Part shown: positions 51,481 to 62,254 of the stretch, one piece after another
Layout of the letters: every line of letters starts with the position of its first letter
Position numbering within the stretch: position 1 is the first letter of the stretch
Assembly: GCF_009602435.1 (NCBI RefSeq)
Contig: NZ_VZDQ01000021.1
Location: forward strand, 1 to 64,000
Direction: 5' to 3'
From: Sediminibacillus terrae
GTDB lineage: Bacteria; Bacillota; Bacilli; Bacillales; Amphibacillaceae
DNA length: 64,000 nucleotides
Notes under the pieces: generated by a model
Told to the model about the DNA's origin: nothing
The model's input: only the letters and a program-made list of their open reading frames with translations
Database searches by the model: none
Made by a program: the position numbers and the translations under genes

Positions 51481-52833
51481 ATGTTTGCTGACAGTGTAGC
51501 GATGAGCAGAGCGTTGACGTCGTTGACGCTAGGCTTTCATATTATATTTGCCACCATCGGGGTGGGCGTACCGCTGATGATTTCGATTGCGGAGTTTATC
51601 GGGATAAAAAAGGGAGACGCACATTACATTTTGTTGGCCAGGAGATGGACACGCGGTTTTGTTATTACCGTTGCTATAGGTGTAGTGACTGGTACCGCGA
51701 TTGGGCTTCAGTTGTCTTTATTATGGCCGAGCTTTATGCAAATTGCCGGTAACGTCATCAGTCTGCCGTTATTCATGGAGACATTTGCTTTCTTCTTCGA
51801 AGCCATATTTCTCGGAGCATATTTATATACATGGGACAGGTTTAAAAATCCGATTTATCATTGGATAATATCCATCCCGGTGATCATTGGCTCTACCATG
51901 TCTGCGGTTTTCATCACGACGGTCAATGCATTTATGAATGCACCGCAGGGTTTTGAATTGAATGGCCGAACCATTACATCCATTGATCCCATAGCGGCTA
52001 TATTGAATCCGGCGACACCCGCAAAAGTTTTTCACGTAGTAACATCCGCTTATTTGGCATCTGCCGCTATACTGGCTGCCATCACTGCATTTAACATTTT
52101 GAAGAAAAAAACCAACCCGTACTATAAAAAAGCGTTGAAGCTTACGATGACATCGACTTTGATTTTTGCACTCGCTACAGCCATTGCGGGAGATGTATCA
52201 GCCAAATACTTAGCAGAACACCAGCCGGAAAAATTAGCCTCATATGAATGGCATTTTGATACGGAAAGAGGTGCAGATTTAATACTGTTTGGCACGTTGA
52301 ATGAAGATAATCAAGTAGAACATGCCATCCGGCTGCCGAACTTTTTAAGCTTTTTGTCTTTCGGAGATTTCAATAGTGAAGTCACAGGACTGGAAGAATT
52401 CGACGAAGAGTTAGTGCCCCCATTATGGATCCACTATTTGTTTGACGGGATGGTGACACTCGGCATGTTTGCTCTGGGAATTGCCATGCTCTATTTGATT
52501 TCGCTTAGGATCCGACGCTGGAATGAAGAACACCCGCTGCTTTTATGGCTGATAATTATCAATGGCCCGCTTGCCATGCTCGCGATCGAATTTGGCTGGA
52601 TTCTTGCTGAGGTGGGACGTCAGCCATGGATTTTGAGAGGGTATATGAAGGTAGCGGAGGCGGCTACGACTTCACCGCATGTAGGTTGGATGTTTTTGCT
52701 GTTTTTAGGATTATATATTGTTCTGGGGGTCATGGGGTTCCGAGTATTGAGAAAGCTGTTTAAAAACAATCCGGCTGAATTAGAGCTTGAACAACGATTT
52801 CCACATATTGCGAAAAAGGATGATGGCCAATGA
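51481..52833 (+). CDS. cydA: cytochrome bd-type ubiquinol/menaquinol oxidase subunit I
   Basis: A 450-residue protein with nine helices. Heme ligand His in LTLGFHIIFATIG (about residue 20), second His in KVFHVVTSAY (about 182), and the near-invariant GRQPW in GWILAEVGRQPWIL. The Q-loop between helices six and seven is short. This is the quinol-oxidising, O2-reducing subunit. It is close to B. subtilis YthA (the short-Q-loop, cyanide-insensitive type). It overlaps cydB by four bases. Confidence 0.93.
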   Translation: MFADSVAMSRALTSLTLGFHIIFATIGVGVPLMISIAEFIGIKKGDAHYILLARRWTRGFVITVAIGVVTGTAIGLQLSLLWPSFMQIAGNVISLPLFMETFAFFFEAIFLGAYLYTWDRFKNPIYHWIISIPVIIGSTMSAVFITTVNAFMNAPQGFELNGRTITSIDPIAAILNPATPAKVFHVVTSAYLASAAILAAITAFNILKKKTNPYYKKALKLTMTSTLIFALATAIAGDVSAKYLAEHQPEKLASYEWHFDTERGADLILFGTLNEDNQVEHAIRLPNFLSFLSFGDFNSEVTGLEEFDEELVPPLWIHYLFDGMVTLGMFALGIAMLYLISLRIRRWNEEHPLLLWLIIINGPLAMLAIEFGWILAEVGRQPWILRGYMKVAEAATTSPHVGWMFLLFLGLYIVLGVMGFRVLRKLFKNNPAELELEQRFPHIAKKDDGQ

Positions 52834-53843
52834 GTTATGAAGTGATAGGAATTATCGTCCTGTGGCTGTTTCTTTATGGTTATTTAATTGTCGCTTCGGT
52901 CGATTTTGGTGCTGGTTTTTTTGCATTTTATGCCAAGCTAACCAATAAAGATCATATCATCAATCAATTGATATCCAGGTACCTTTCCCCTGTCTGGGAA
53001 GTGACCAACGTTTTCTTTGTTTTTTTCTTCGTCGGCCTTGTCGGTTTTTTTCCCGATACGGCGTATTATTATGGCCAGACCTTGCTGATACCCGGCAGCA
53101 TTGCCATCGTATTGCTGGCTGTACGAGGCTCATTTTATGCTTTTGAGAACTATGGATCGAAGAAAAGCAACTTCTATATGTTTTTGTATGGAGCCACCGG
53201 CCTTTTGATTCCTGCCTCTTTGTCGACGGCAATGACTATTTCGGAAGGCGGGTTCATTCAGGAAACGGAAGACGGAGTAATCTTGCTCACAGGGGAATTG
53301 ATGACAAGTCCTTACTCTTGGAGTGTCGTGTTTTTAGCGATTGTTTCCGTTCTGTATATCAGTTCTGCATTTCTCAGTTTTTATGCAAATCGAGCCAATG
53401 ACTGGAAGGCTTTGGAACTTGTCAGAAAATATACATTGTTTTGGAGCTTCCCGACCATCATTGCTTCTTTAACAACCTTCATTGCGCTCAGCCAGCATAA
53501 TATTGAGCACTACCAAAATATGATTGATTTGTGGTGGATGTTTGGATTGTCGCTCGTTTGTTTTTCTGCGGCTATGTGGTTGATATATCGGGGGATATAC
53601 TATGGATTGGCATTTATTTGTGTCATGCTTCAATTCTTTTTTGCTTTTTTTGGCTATGGAGCAGGGCACCTTCCATACTTGCTGTACCCATATGTGACCC
53701 TTGAGCAGGGTGCTACCCATGAGGCGATGGGGCTTGCCTTGGTCATTGCTTTTATTCTGGGCCTGCTGTTGCTGATTCCTTCGCTCTATATGCTGATGCG
53801 CATGTTTTTGTTTGACGCTGATTATGTAAAAGGGAAAAAATAA
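52830..53843 (+). CDS. cydB: cytochrome bd-type oxidase subunit II
   Basis: A 337-residue eight-to-nine helix partner subunit. VSYEVIGIIVLWLFLYGYLIVASVDFGAGFF with the conserved Asp-Phe-Gly in helix one and YLSPVWEVTNVFFVFFFVGLVGFFP are characteristic. It is coupled to cydA by an ATGA overlap. No cydC/cydD pair follows; an ABC heterodimer lies upstream instead. Confidence 0.9.
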   Translation: MSYEVIGIIVLWLFLYGYLIVASVDFGAGFFAFYAKLTNKDHIINQLISRYLSPVWEVTNVFFVFFFVGLVGFFPDTAYYYGQTLLIPGSIAIVLLAVRGSFYAFENYGSKKSNFYMFLYGATGLLIPASLSTAMTISEGGFIQETEDGVILLTGELMTSPYSWSVVFLAIVSVLYISSAFLSFYANRANDWKALELVRKYTLFWSFPTIIASLTTFIALSQHNIEHYQNMIDLWWMFGLSLVCFSAAMWLIYRGIYYGLAFICVMLQFFFAFFGYGAGHLPYLLYPYVTLEQGATHEAMGLALVIAFILGLLLLIPSLYMLMRMFLFDADYVKGKK

Positions 53844-53914
53844 CTTTCCCCTGCCTCTTATTCAGAAAATATGGTAGAATGATGGAAGCATCGATAAGAT
53901 ATGGAGGAAGAGGC

Positions 53915-54583
53915 ATGGGTAGAGAATTTGCAGTCATCGGACTAGGACGTTTTGGAGGCAGTATTTGTCGCGAACTTAGTAAAGAAGGGATGCATGTATT
54001 AGCGATTGATTTGGCTGAGGATAAAGTCAATGAATTCAAAAATATTGCATCCCATGCCGTTATTGCTGATACGACAGATGAAAAGGTGTTAAAAGAACTG
54101 GGAATCAGGAATTTTGATCATGTTATTGTTGCAATCGGTGACAATATTCAATCCAGTATTTTGACGACCCTGATGCTGAAAGAGTTGGGCATCAATAAAA
54201 TAACGGTAAAAGCACAAAATGATTATCATGAAAAAGTACTAAACAAGATTGGTGCCGACCATGTTGTCCACCCGGAGAGGGATATGGGGAAAAGAATTGC
54301 CCATAGTATGATATCCAACAATATCCTCGATCACTTGGAGCTTTCAGATGAATATAGTATTGCTGAAGTGAAAGCAGGCAGGAAGATGAGCGGGAAAACG
54401 TTGATCGATTTAGATATCCGTGCAAATTATGGCTGCAACGTAGTGGCGATCAAACAGGCGAAGAATATTAATGTTTCCCCAATGCCAGATGAAGTGATTG
54501 ACCATGATGATGTATTGATTGTCATTGGAGCTGACAAAGATATAAGCAGATTCGAAAAACATTTGGTTGTAGATGAGGACTAG
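53915..54583 (+). CDS. ktrC: K+ transport regulatory subunit KtrC
   Basis: A 222-residue RCK protein: RCK_N Rossmann domain (EFAVIGLGRFGGSICRELSKEGMHVLAIDLAEDKV, GxGxxG plus the acidic Asp for adenosine) and RCK_C domain (about residues 140-220). It gates a KtrD- or KtrB-type channel encoded elsewhere and binds ATP/ADP and c-di-AMP in B. subtilis. ATG 53915 follows GGAGGAAG. The gene stands next to rnjA as in B. subtilis. Confidence 0.92.
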   Translation: MGREFAVIGLGRFGGSICRELSKEGMHVLAIDLAEDKVNEFKNIASHAVIADTTDEKVLKELGIRNFDHVIVAIGDNIQSSILTTLMLKELGINKITVKAQNDYHEKVLNKIGADHVVHPERDMGKRIAHSMISNNILDHLELSDEYSIAEVKAGRKMSGKTLIDLDIRANYGCNVVAIKQAKNINVSPMPDEVIDHDDVLIVIGADKDISRFEKHLVVDED

Positions 54584-54621
54584 CCGGAAACACAACAGGA
54601 CAGGACAATAGAATTCCAAGT

Positions 54622-54669
54622 AAAAAAGACGATGATTCGAAGTCAAGGCTATCGAATTCGTCCTTTTTT
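54622..54669 (+). terminator. terminator of ktrC
   Basis: AAAAAAGACGATGATTCGA / TCGAATTCGTCCTTTTTTA stem; retains the ATTCGA/TCGAAT part of the CCGAACG family with a changed base. Confidence 0.8.
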
Positions 54670-54758
54670 ATTTAGATGCGGTTGTTTTTGTTCCTGTTTC
54701 ATTCCGCACTTTTGGAAGGGTCCGTTCCATCCCTTTACTCGTTTGTTTTCTCTCCATA

Positions 54759-54912
54759 CAAATTGGTTCTCAGTCAAATGTGGTGTGTTTATTCACTCCA
54801 GCATCTCTTTATCGAAAGGCTCACTCCAAGAAATGGCTATTCTCCTCAGGCCGCAGTGGAAATAAACTCGCATTCCGCGGACGAATGCCCGAACCGCCTC
54901 GCGAAGCCCGCC
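54759..54912 (+). repeat. dispersed repeat family B, copy 3
   Basis: Shows GGTTCTCAGTCAAATGTGGTGTG, TCTCTTTATCGAAAGGCTC, GGCTATTCTCCTCAGGCCGCAGTGG, AAATAAACTCGC, TTCCGCGGACGAATGCCCGA in the order of copies 1 and 2. Lies in the 54584-55140 gap between ktrC and rnjA; the rest of the gap holds only terminators. Confidence 0.8.
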
Positions 54913-55088
54913 CAATCCCCGATAATTCTATGATAAGATGACGTTGCATTCATATCCCACTCTATTTCCTTTGGTGTCAGCTACTTAGGGTAACAAGGAG
55001 AGAGGAAATACGTGTATTTTTTGTCTCTGTACGGATCCGCATCACGACTGGAGTCAACACCACATCAGTATAGAGCCTGCAAAACACA

Positions 55089-55139
55089 AAACGGAGACGG
55101 ATTGGCAGTCGTTATAACTGCAATCAGTCTCCGTTTTTT
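55089..55139. terminator. terminator of rnjA
   Basis: AAACGGAGACGGATTG / CAATCAGTCTCCGTTTTTT arms directly beyond the rnjA stop; T-runs on both strands. Confidence 0.8.
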
Positions 55140-55140
55140 A

Positions 55141-56808
55141 TTATACTTCCATAATGATTGGCAAGACCATAGGCTTCCGCTTCGTTTTCTCGTAAAGGAA
55201 AGGCGCGATTGTATCGGTAATCTCATTCTTGATCTCCGACCATTGTGTCGTCCGTCTCTCCATCACTTTGTTCAAATGTGCCGAAACGAGCTTCTGAGCC
55301 TCTTTTATAAGATCTTCAGATTCCCTCATGTACACGAAACCACGGGAAATGATGTCAGGACCTGAGGCAATTTTGAATTCTTTCATATTGATACTTACGA
55401 CTACCATGACCAAGCCTTCTTCTGAAAGAATACGGCGGTCACGAAGGACAATGTTTCCGATATCCCCGATACCGCTGCCGTCCACATAGACAGATCCGGA
55501 AGGGATTTTGCCGGCTACTGCAGCATTATCTTTGCCCAGCGCTAGCACATCACCGTTATCCATCACAAAGCAATTACCTGGATCAATATCACATGCGTTG
55601 GCCAGCTTTGTATGTTCTTTCAGCATTCGGTATTCACCGTGTATCGCCATAAAATACTTAGGCCTGATAAGGCGAAGCATCAGCATTTGTTCCTGTTGGC
55701 TGCCGTGACCCGAAGTGTGAATGTCATTTAATGGTCCGTGGATGACATCCGCACCGGCCCGATATAGCATGTTGATGGTTCTGCTGACGCTTACGGTATT
55801 TCCAGGGATTGGAGAGGAAGAAAATACAACCGTATCGCCAGGGATGATTTGTATTTGCCGGTGCGTACCATTGGCAACTCGGGAAAGGGCGGCCATGGGT
55901 TCGCCTTGGGATCCTGTGCAAAGAATCGTCACTTCATTTGCCGGAAGTCTGTTAAGCTGATGAGCATCGATAAAGGTATCCTTTGGAGCTTTGATATATC
56001 CCAGCTCCTGACCAATATTGATGGATGCTTCCATGCTCCTGCCGAAAACTGCCACTTTGCGGTTGTGCCGCACAGCGGATTCGACTACCTGCTGGAGTCG
56101 GTGGATATTAGAAGCAAAGGTTGCGAAAATCAATCTGCCGTTAGTCCTTGCAAAAATGTCGCTGATACTTTCCCCTACTACGCGCTCGGACTTGGTAAAA
56201 CCAGGTACCTCGCTGTTTGTACTGTCTGATAATAAACAAAGAACACCTTCTTTGCCGATTTCGGCCATTTTCGCCAGGTTGGCTGGTTCTCCTACCGGTG
56301 TGAAGTCAAATTTGAAATCCCCGGTATGAACGATGTTTCCTGGTGGTGTTTTGATGACGATTCCATAGGAATCAGGGATGCTATGAGTGGTTCTGAAAAA
56401 GGTAACTGATGTTTTCCGAAATTTGATGACATCGTCTTCTTGGAATGTATTTAATTTTGCATTCCGCAAAAGGCCATGCTCGTCCAGTTTGTTTTTGATT
56501 AATCCAATCGCAAGTTTTCCAGCATAAATTGGGACATTGATTTGCTTCAGCAGATAAGGAATCCCGCCGATATGATCCTCGTGTCCGTGGGTAATGAATA
56601 CCCCTTTGATTTTATCTTGGTTTTGCACCAGGTAGGTATAGTCGGGAATGACATAATCGATGCCCAGCAATTCATCTTCGGGGAACTTTATACCCGAATC
56701 CACGATGATAATTTCATCCTGGAATTGAATTCCATACATGTTTTTGCCGATTTCCCCAAGCCCTCCGAGTGCAAATACGGCTGTCTGATCATTTTTTACA
56801 AATTTCAT
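55141..56808 (-). CDS. rnjA: ribonuclease J1
   Basis: A 555-residue metallo-beta-lactamase/beta-CASP ribonuclease with endonuclease and 5'-3' exonuclease activity, central to mRNA turnover and rRNA maturation. The metal motif is [17 protein letters not shown] (HxHxDH, about residues 74-79), with HTGDFKFD and the beta-[28 protein letters not shown] and [10 protein letters not shown]. Length is standard. It is four bases from rpoY, its operon partner as in B. subtilis. Confidence 0.96.
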   Translation of the reverse strand: MKFVKNDQTAVFALGGLGEIGKNMYGIQFQDEIIIVDSGIKFPEDELLGIDYVIPDYTYLVQNQDKIKGVFITHGHEDHIGGIPYLLKQINVPIYAGKLAIGLIKNKLDEHGLLRNAKLNTFQEDDVIKFRKTSVTFFRTTHSIPDSYGIVIKTPPGNIVHTGDFKFDFTPVGEPANLAKMAEIGKEGVLCLLSDSTNSEVPGFTKSERVVGESISDIFARTNGRLIFATFASNIHRLQQVVESAVRHNRKVAVFGRSMEASINIGQELGYIKAPKDTFIDAHQLNRLPANEVTILCTGSQGEPMAALSRVANGTHRQIQIIPGDTVVFSSSPIPGNTVSVSRTINMLYRAGADVIHGPLNDIHTSGHGSQQEQMLMLRLIRPKYFMAIHGEYRMLKEHTKLANACDIDPGNCFVMDNGDVLALGKDNAAVAGKIPSGSVYVDGSGIGDIGNIVLRDRRILSEEGLVMVVVSINMKEFKIASGPDIISRGFVYMRESEDLIKEAQKLVSAHLNKVMERRTTQWSEIKNEITDTIAPFLYEKTKRKPMVLPIIMEV

Positions 56809-56811
56809 TGA

Positions 56812-57021
56812 CTAAACAGACTCCACTTTAAAATCAGGGGATTGTTTTTCATATTCCAAATGCGTTTCATCAAGTTGCTGGATAAACTCGATATTGATTT
56901 TGCGACTGGCCAGTTCTTTTCTAACTTGTCGTTCTGATTCAGCTTCAAAGTATAAGCTTTTCGTGCGCTCCCGCACGGGTATTTCTTCCGGTAACTCCTG
57001 GTAAAGTACTTTATATACCAT
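56812..57021 (-). CDS. rpoY: RNA polymerase epsilon subunit (YkzG)
   Basis: A 69-residue small subunit of Firmicute RNA polymerase, which structurally resembles the phage Gp2 inhibitor and binds near the secondary channel. MVYKVLYQELPEEIPVRERTKSLYFEAESERQVRKELASRKINIEFIQQLDETHLEYEKQSPDF is the family consensus. TAAGGAGAG precedes the ATG. rpoY-rnjA pairing is conserved across Bacillaceae. Confidence 0.95.
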   Translation of the reverse strand: MVYKVLYQELPEEIPVRERTKSLYFEAESERQVRKELASRKINIEFIQQLDETHLEYEKQSPDFKVESV

Positions 57022-57121
57022 AAAAAAAATCTCTCCTTAACTTGTATTACCAGTTATATCCTTTTTCATAGCATGTTTATTTTCAGTAAAATACAGTAAT
57101 CAAACGCAGCAGGGTTTTCAC

Positions 57122-57223
57122 TTAACGGCAGTCATTTTCAAATGTACTAGGTACGCCTTTGCGACCGCGACCTAACAGACCTTTCCATTGTTTTTTCAAC
57201 TTTTCCCTCAAACGTTTTAACAT
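57122..57223 (-). CDS. small basic peptide (33 residues), uncertain
   Basis: MLKRLREKLKKQWKGLLG then RGRKGVPSTFENDCR: a highly basic amphipathic N-terminal helix followed by a turn. AAAGGAG lies twelve bases upstream of the ATG. Sits about 100 bp before rpoY on the same strand. No family is recognised, but the RBS and clean length make it a plausible small gene. Confidence 0.4.
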   Translation of the reverse strand: MLKRLREKLKKQWKGLLGRGRKGVPSTFENDCR

Positions 57224-57539
57224 TATTACTTACAGCTCCTTTCCTTATACACAAAGAAAAGCAACAGAAAAACGTTTACCGATCCAATCCCTATTAATTT
57301 ATAGTATAGTATGAAATGGCAAATATTGAAATAGAAACGCGCCTCTAAATTTATTTTTTTCTGTTTCAGCCGTATTTTCTTGAGTTTTTTGCTGCCTCGT
57401 GTGATGATATTTTTTACTGAAAGAGTCAACTTATACTAGCTTGAAGTAGAAATACCTGCTGTATTTTGTTGAAGTCAACGATAAGTGAAGCACCGACGCA
57501 ATCGGAAACTGTGCAAAAATGGATATAGGGGGAAGGAAA

Positions 57540-58313
57540 ATGGTGGATAAAATTGTGTTTCTCGATATAGATGGAACCATCGTAGACCATGAAAAAAAGA
57601 TACCAGCCGAAACCAAGCAAGCGGTAAAGCGTTTGAAGGAAAACGGCGTTCATGTTGCAATTGCGACAGGGAGAGCTCCTTTCATGATTGAAGATATCCG
57701 TAGAGAATTGAATATAGATTCCTACGTTTGCTTTAACGGTCAATATGTCGTTCTCGAGGGAAAGACTGTATATGAGCATCCTCTGACGGTAGAGCAGTTG
57801 TCCGCTCTCACTAAAAAGGCAGAGCAATCCGGTCATCCGATGGTGTTTTTGAACCATGAAGAGATGCGGGCATCCGTTAAGGAGGACCCATTCATTACAG
57901 ATAGTTTATCCAGTTTGAAGGTTGCTTACCCGGAAGTGGATCCTGACTACTTCTATAAAAAGCAAATTTACCAGGCGTTGTTGTTTTGTGAAGACCAAGA
58001 AGAGAAGGTTTATCAGGACCAAGATGATTCTTTTACACTCATCCGATGGCATGATTACTCCTGTGATGTGTTGCCAGGAGGAGGATCAAAGGCCGTCGGG
58101 GTGGAAAAGCTTATCGAGGCTAGCGGACTTAGCAGTGCAGATGCCTATGCATTTGGCGACGGTCTTAATGATATCGAAATGATCAAGCATGTAGGCACTG
58201 GCGTTGCCATGGGAAATGCTGTACCAGAACTGAAAGCGGTGGCTGACCATATCATCGGGAACGTGGATGAAGCGGGTCTCGCTAAGGGAATGGTCCAAAT
58301 CGGTTTGTTGTAA
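57540..58313 (+). CDS. ykrA: HAD-superfamily Cof-type phosphatase (YkrA)
   Basis: A 257-residue HAD hydrolase of the Cof/IIB subclass. Motif I is VFLDIDGTIVD, motif II VAIATGR, and motif III/IV K plus GDGLNDIEMI (AFGDGLNDIEMIKHVGTGVAMGNA). The substrate is a phosphorylated metabolite, not determined from sequence. AGGGGGAAGG lies before ATG 57540. Position between rnjA and defB is as in B. subtilis. Confidence 0.9.
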   Translation: MVDKIVFLDIDGTIVDHEKKIPAETKQAVKRLKENGVHVAIATGRAPFMIEDIRRELNIDSYVCFNGQYVVLEGKTVYEHPLTVEQLSALTKKAEQSGHPMVFLNHEEMRASVKEDPFITDSLSSLKVAYPEVDPDYFYKKQIYQALLFCEDQEEKVYQDQDDSFTLIRWHDYSCDVLPGGGSKAVGVEKLIEASGLSSADAYAFGDGLNDIEMIKHVGTGVAMGNAVPELKAVADHIIGNVDEAGLAKGMVQIGLL

Positions 58314-58574
58314 CGGATACTAGTGCTGTTTATCCTGGTAGAAGGCTGGTCGGAATCGAACTCAAAAGAGGGCAGGGTCACATCCGGTGTACTGGAAAGG
58401 AACTTCTGTTACCAGGATGGAAGTTATTCAATGCCGGTTGGGTGTTTCGGTTTCCGCGGAGTCGGATACCGCTAATTTGCTGAAGAAAAGATCTGTGTCT
58501 GGCAATAACAATGGGCCAGGCATTCACTTGACAAGCGTAAAAAGAAGCCTGCTTTAGGCTCATTGTACTGAAAA
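58314..58574. other. gene-free stretch after ykrA
   Basis: No frame with RBS, no recognised repeat. The shared terminator begins at 58575. Confidence 0.4.
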
Positions 58575-58628
58575 TCAAAAAACCGAACGAATTCGATTAC
58601 TTGGCAATATCGAATATCGTTCGGTTTT
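58575..58628. terminator. terminator between ykrA and defB (CCGAACG family)
   Basis: AAAAAACCGAACGAATTCGAT / ATCGAATATCGTTCGGTTTTG; the long stem is shared by the convergent genes. Confidence 0.8.
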
Positions 58629-58654
58629 GCTTTGACCACATGTTTTTCAAACGC

Positions 58655-59206
58655 TTATTCTATTGGTTTGGAATTTTCCGGTGCTTCGAACGGATTCACG
58701 GGGTTAATGTAATCGTAAAACATGACGCCATTCAAATGGTCGATTTCGTGTTGGAAAACGATGGCGGCATAACCCTTCAGCCGCAGTTTAACCGGGTTTC
58801 CCTCCAAGTCAGTTGCCTTTACAGTAATCCTGGCATATCGGGGGACATAACCCGGGACTTCTCGGTCGACAGACAAACACCCTTCCCCTGTGGAAAGGTA
58901 AGCTTTTTCAACAGAATGACTGATGATCCGGGGATTGAATAGGCCGTGGCTGTATTGTTTACCATCGAAATCCTCAAAATGGACGGCGATCATTCGTTTT
59001 GAAATCCCTATTTGGGGAGCGGCAAGCCCTACACCAGGACGTAAATTATATTGTTCGGCGGTTTCTTCGTCCTGGCTATTTTTTAGGAACTGCAACATTT
59101 CCTCAAGTGTCTCTTTTTCCTCTTCTGTTGACGGCAGAGAAACTTCTTCGGCAGTTTCGGTTAAAATCGGGTTGCCTTCCCGTACAATATCATCCATTGT
59201 TATCAT
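58655..59206 (-). CDS. defB: peptide deformylase, YkrB/DefB type
   Basis: A 183-residue iron(II)/zinc deformylase that removes the formyl group from nascent proteins. The three motifs are [16 protein letters not shown] and [10 protein letters not shown] start at [15 protein letters not shown] (59206) after AGGAGTG; the longer frame lacks a site. Type II, with the insertion typical of Gram-positive enzymes. The order ykrA-defB-ykyA matches B. subtilis. Confidence 0.95.
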   Translation of the reverse strand: MITMDDIVREGNPILTETAEEVSLPSTEEEKETLEEMLQFLKNSQDEETAEQYNLRPGVGLAAPQIGISKRMIAVHFEDFDGKQYSHGLFNPRIISHSVEKAYLSTGEGCLSVDREVPGYVPRYARITVKATDLEGNPVKLRLKGYAAIVFQHEIDHLNGVMFYDYINPVNPFEAPENSKPIE

Positions 59207-59442
59207 ATCTTTCACTCCTAGCTGCAAACTATGCTGGTTTTTAGTTTAACACAATCGGAAGATAGCGGGAATCGAAATACTTTTTTATACAACAAGAATG
59301 TTTAGAGTTTGTCTTCATAAACTAAAACTAGGAAAATCACGGAAGAGAAAATCGCTTTATAAACCATTGGATTTATTATATGATTAAACACGTAATCGAA
59401 ACTACATAAAAGTCATTCATCTAGAAGATAGGAGGGGAATCA

Positions 59443-60192
59443 TTGCAAAGGATCCGTATTATCATCCTTTTAGGGATACTTTCGGTGGTGCTTGCTGCCT
59501 GCAATAATCAATCCACGGAAGAAAAAATGTACGAGCATCTGGAGGAGGCTGTTTCACTGGAAGAAGGCTTTGCGGAACAACAGCAACCCTTGGTTGAACT
59601 CGAACAGCAGGAAAAAGAGCTATATAATGAAATCATTTCCCTGGGCATGGAAGAGTTCGATAAAGTGAAAGATTTGTCTGAGGAGGCTTTAGGGCTGATA
59701 GACAAACGGGAAGAGCGACTGGATACTGAAAAAGAGAGTATAGAATCGGCAAAATCGGAATTCGATGAAATTGAATCATTGGTCGAAGAATTGGAAGATG
59801 AAAAAGTTCAATCCACTGCCAAAGAAATGATCAGTGTCATGGATGAAAGGGAGCAGGCATATCAAGGATTGAACGAGGCCTATCACGCAGCCTTGGAGCA
59901 GGATCGGAAGTTGTATAAAATGTTACAGCAGGAAGACTTGGAAGAGGATCAACTAAGAGAGCAAATCGATGTCATCAATGAACAGTATGACAAAGTGATT
60001 TCTGCCAATGAAACCTTCAATGACAAGACGGAAGCCTATAATCAATTGAAGCAAGATTTTTATGAACAGGCTGAGTTGAATGTCGAATATGAGAATCAAT
60101 CGGAAAGTGAATCAAATAAACAAAAATCGGAAGGCAATGATTCACAAGACGAACAGGATGAACAGGATAAAGAAAGTACAAAGGATGAATAA
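59443..60192 (+). CDS. ykyA: YkyA-like coiled-coil lipoprotein
   Basis: A 249-residue lipoprotein with lipobox VLAAC near residue 19, then an almost wholly helical, acidic coiled-coil region (about residues 25-210) and a Ser/Asn/Glu/Asp-rich tail (QSESESNKQKSEGNDSQDEQDEQDKESTKDE). TTG start after AGGAGGGGAA. It is the YkyA family and stands before pdhA as in B. subtilis; its surface role is unknown. Confidence 0.85.
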   Translation: MQRIRIIILLGILSVVLAACNNQSTEEKMYEHLEEAVSLEEGFAEQQQPLVELEQQEKELYNEIISLGMEEFDKVKDLSEEALGLIDKREERLDTEKESIESAKSEFDEIESLVEELEDEKVQSTAKEMISVMDEREQAYQGLNEAYHAALEQDRKLYKMLQQEDLEEDQLREQIDVINEQYDKVISANETFNDKTEAYNQLKQDFYEQAELNVEYENQSESESNKQKSEGNDSQDEQDEQDKESTKDE

Positions 60193-60223
60193 GGCCTGGA
60201 CTTAAAGCTTGTCCACTGAAGTC

Positions 60224-60262
60224 AAACCGAGCGAATTCTTAATCAAATTCGTTCGGTTTTTG
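60224..60262 (+). terminator. terminator of ykyA (CCGAGCG/CGTTCGG family)
   Basis: AAACCGAGCGAATT / AATTCGTTCGGTTTTT stem with T-run; one G-U pair relative to the family core. Confidence 0.85.
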
Positions 60263-60305
60263 TTTGTCTGTTCTCTGTACAACGTGTTGTTCGAATGCTT
60301 GGTTC

Positions 60306-60425
60306 GCATTGCTACGGCAAGATACTGCGGCATTGGCACGGCTTCCACTTCCTCGGAAAGCACCAACCGCTTTCTAGCGGGATTTTCAGCTCGTGCTGTT
60401 CCCGCCGGAGTCTTCATATTTTGTC
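60306..60425 (-). repeat. dispersed repeat family A, copy 2
   Basis: Reverse complement contains GCACGAGCTGAAAATCCCGC, CGGTTGGTGCTT, GAAGCCGTGC and AGTATCTTGCCGTA in the same order as copy 1 at 3919. The start has GGCAAGATAC only on one side, so the terminal inverted pair is degenerate here. Confidence 0.75.
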
Positions 60426-60430
60426 TGCTA

Positions 60431-62251
<1,821 letters not shown>

Positions 62252-62254
62252 ATC

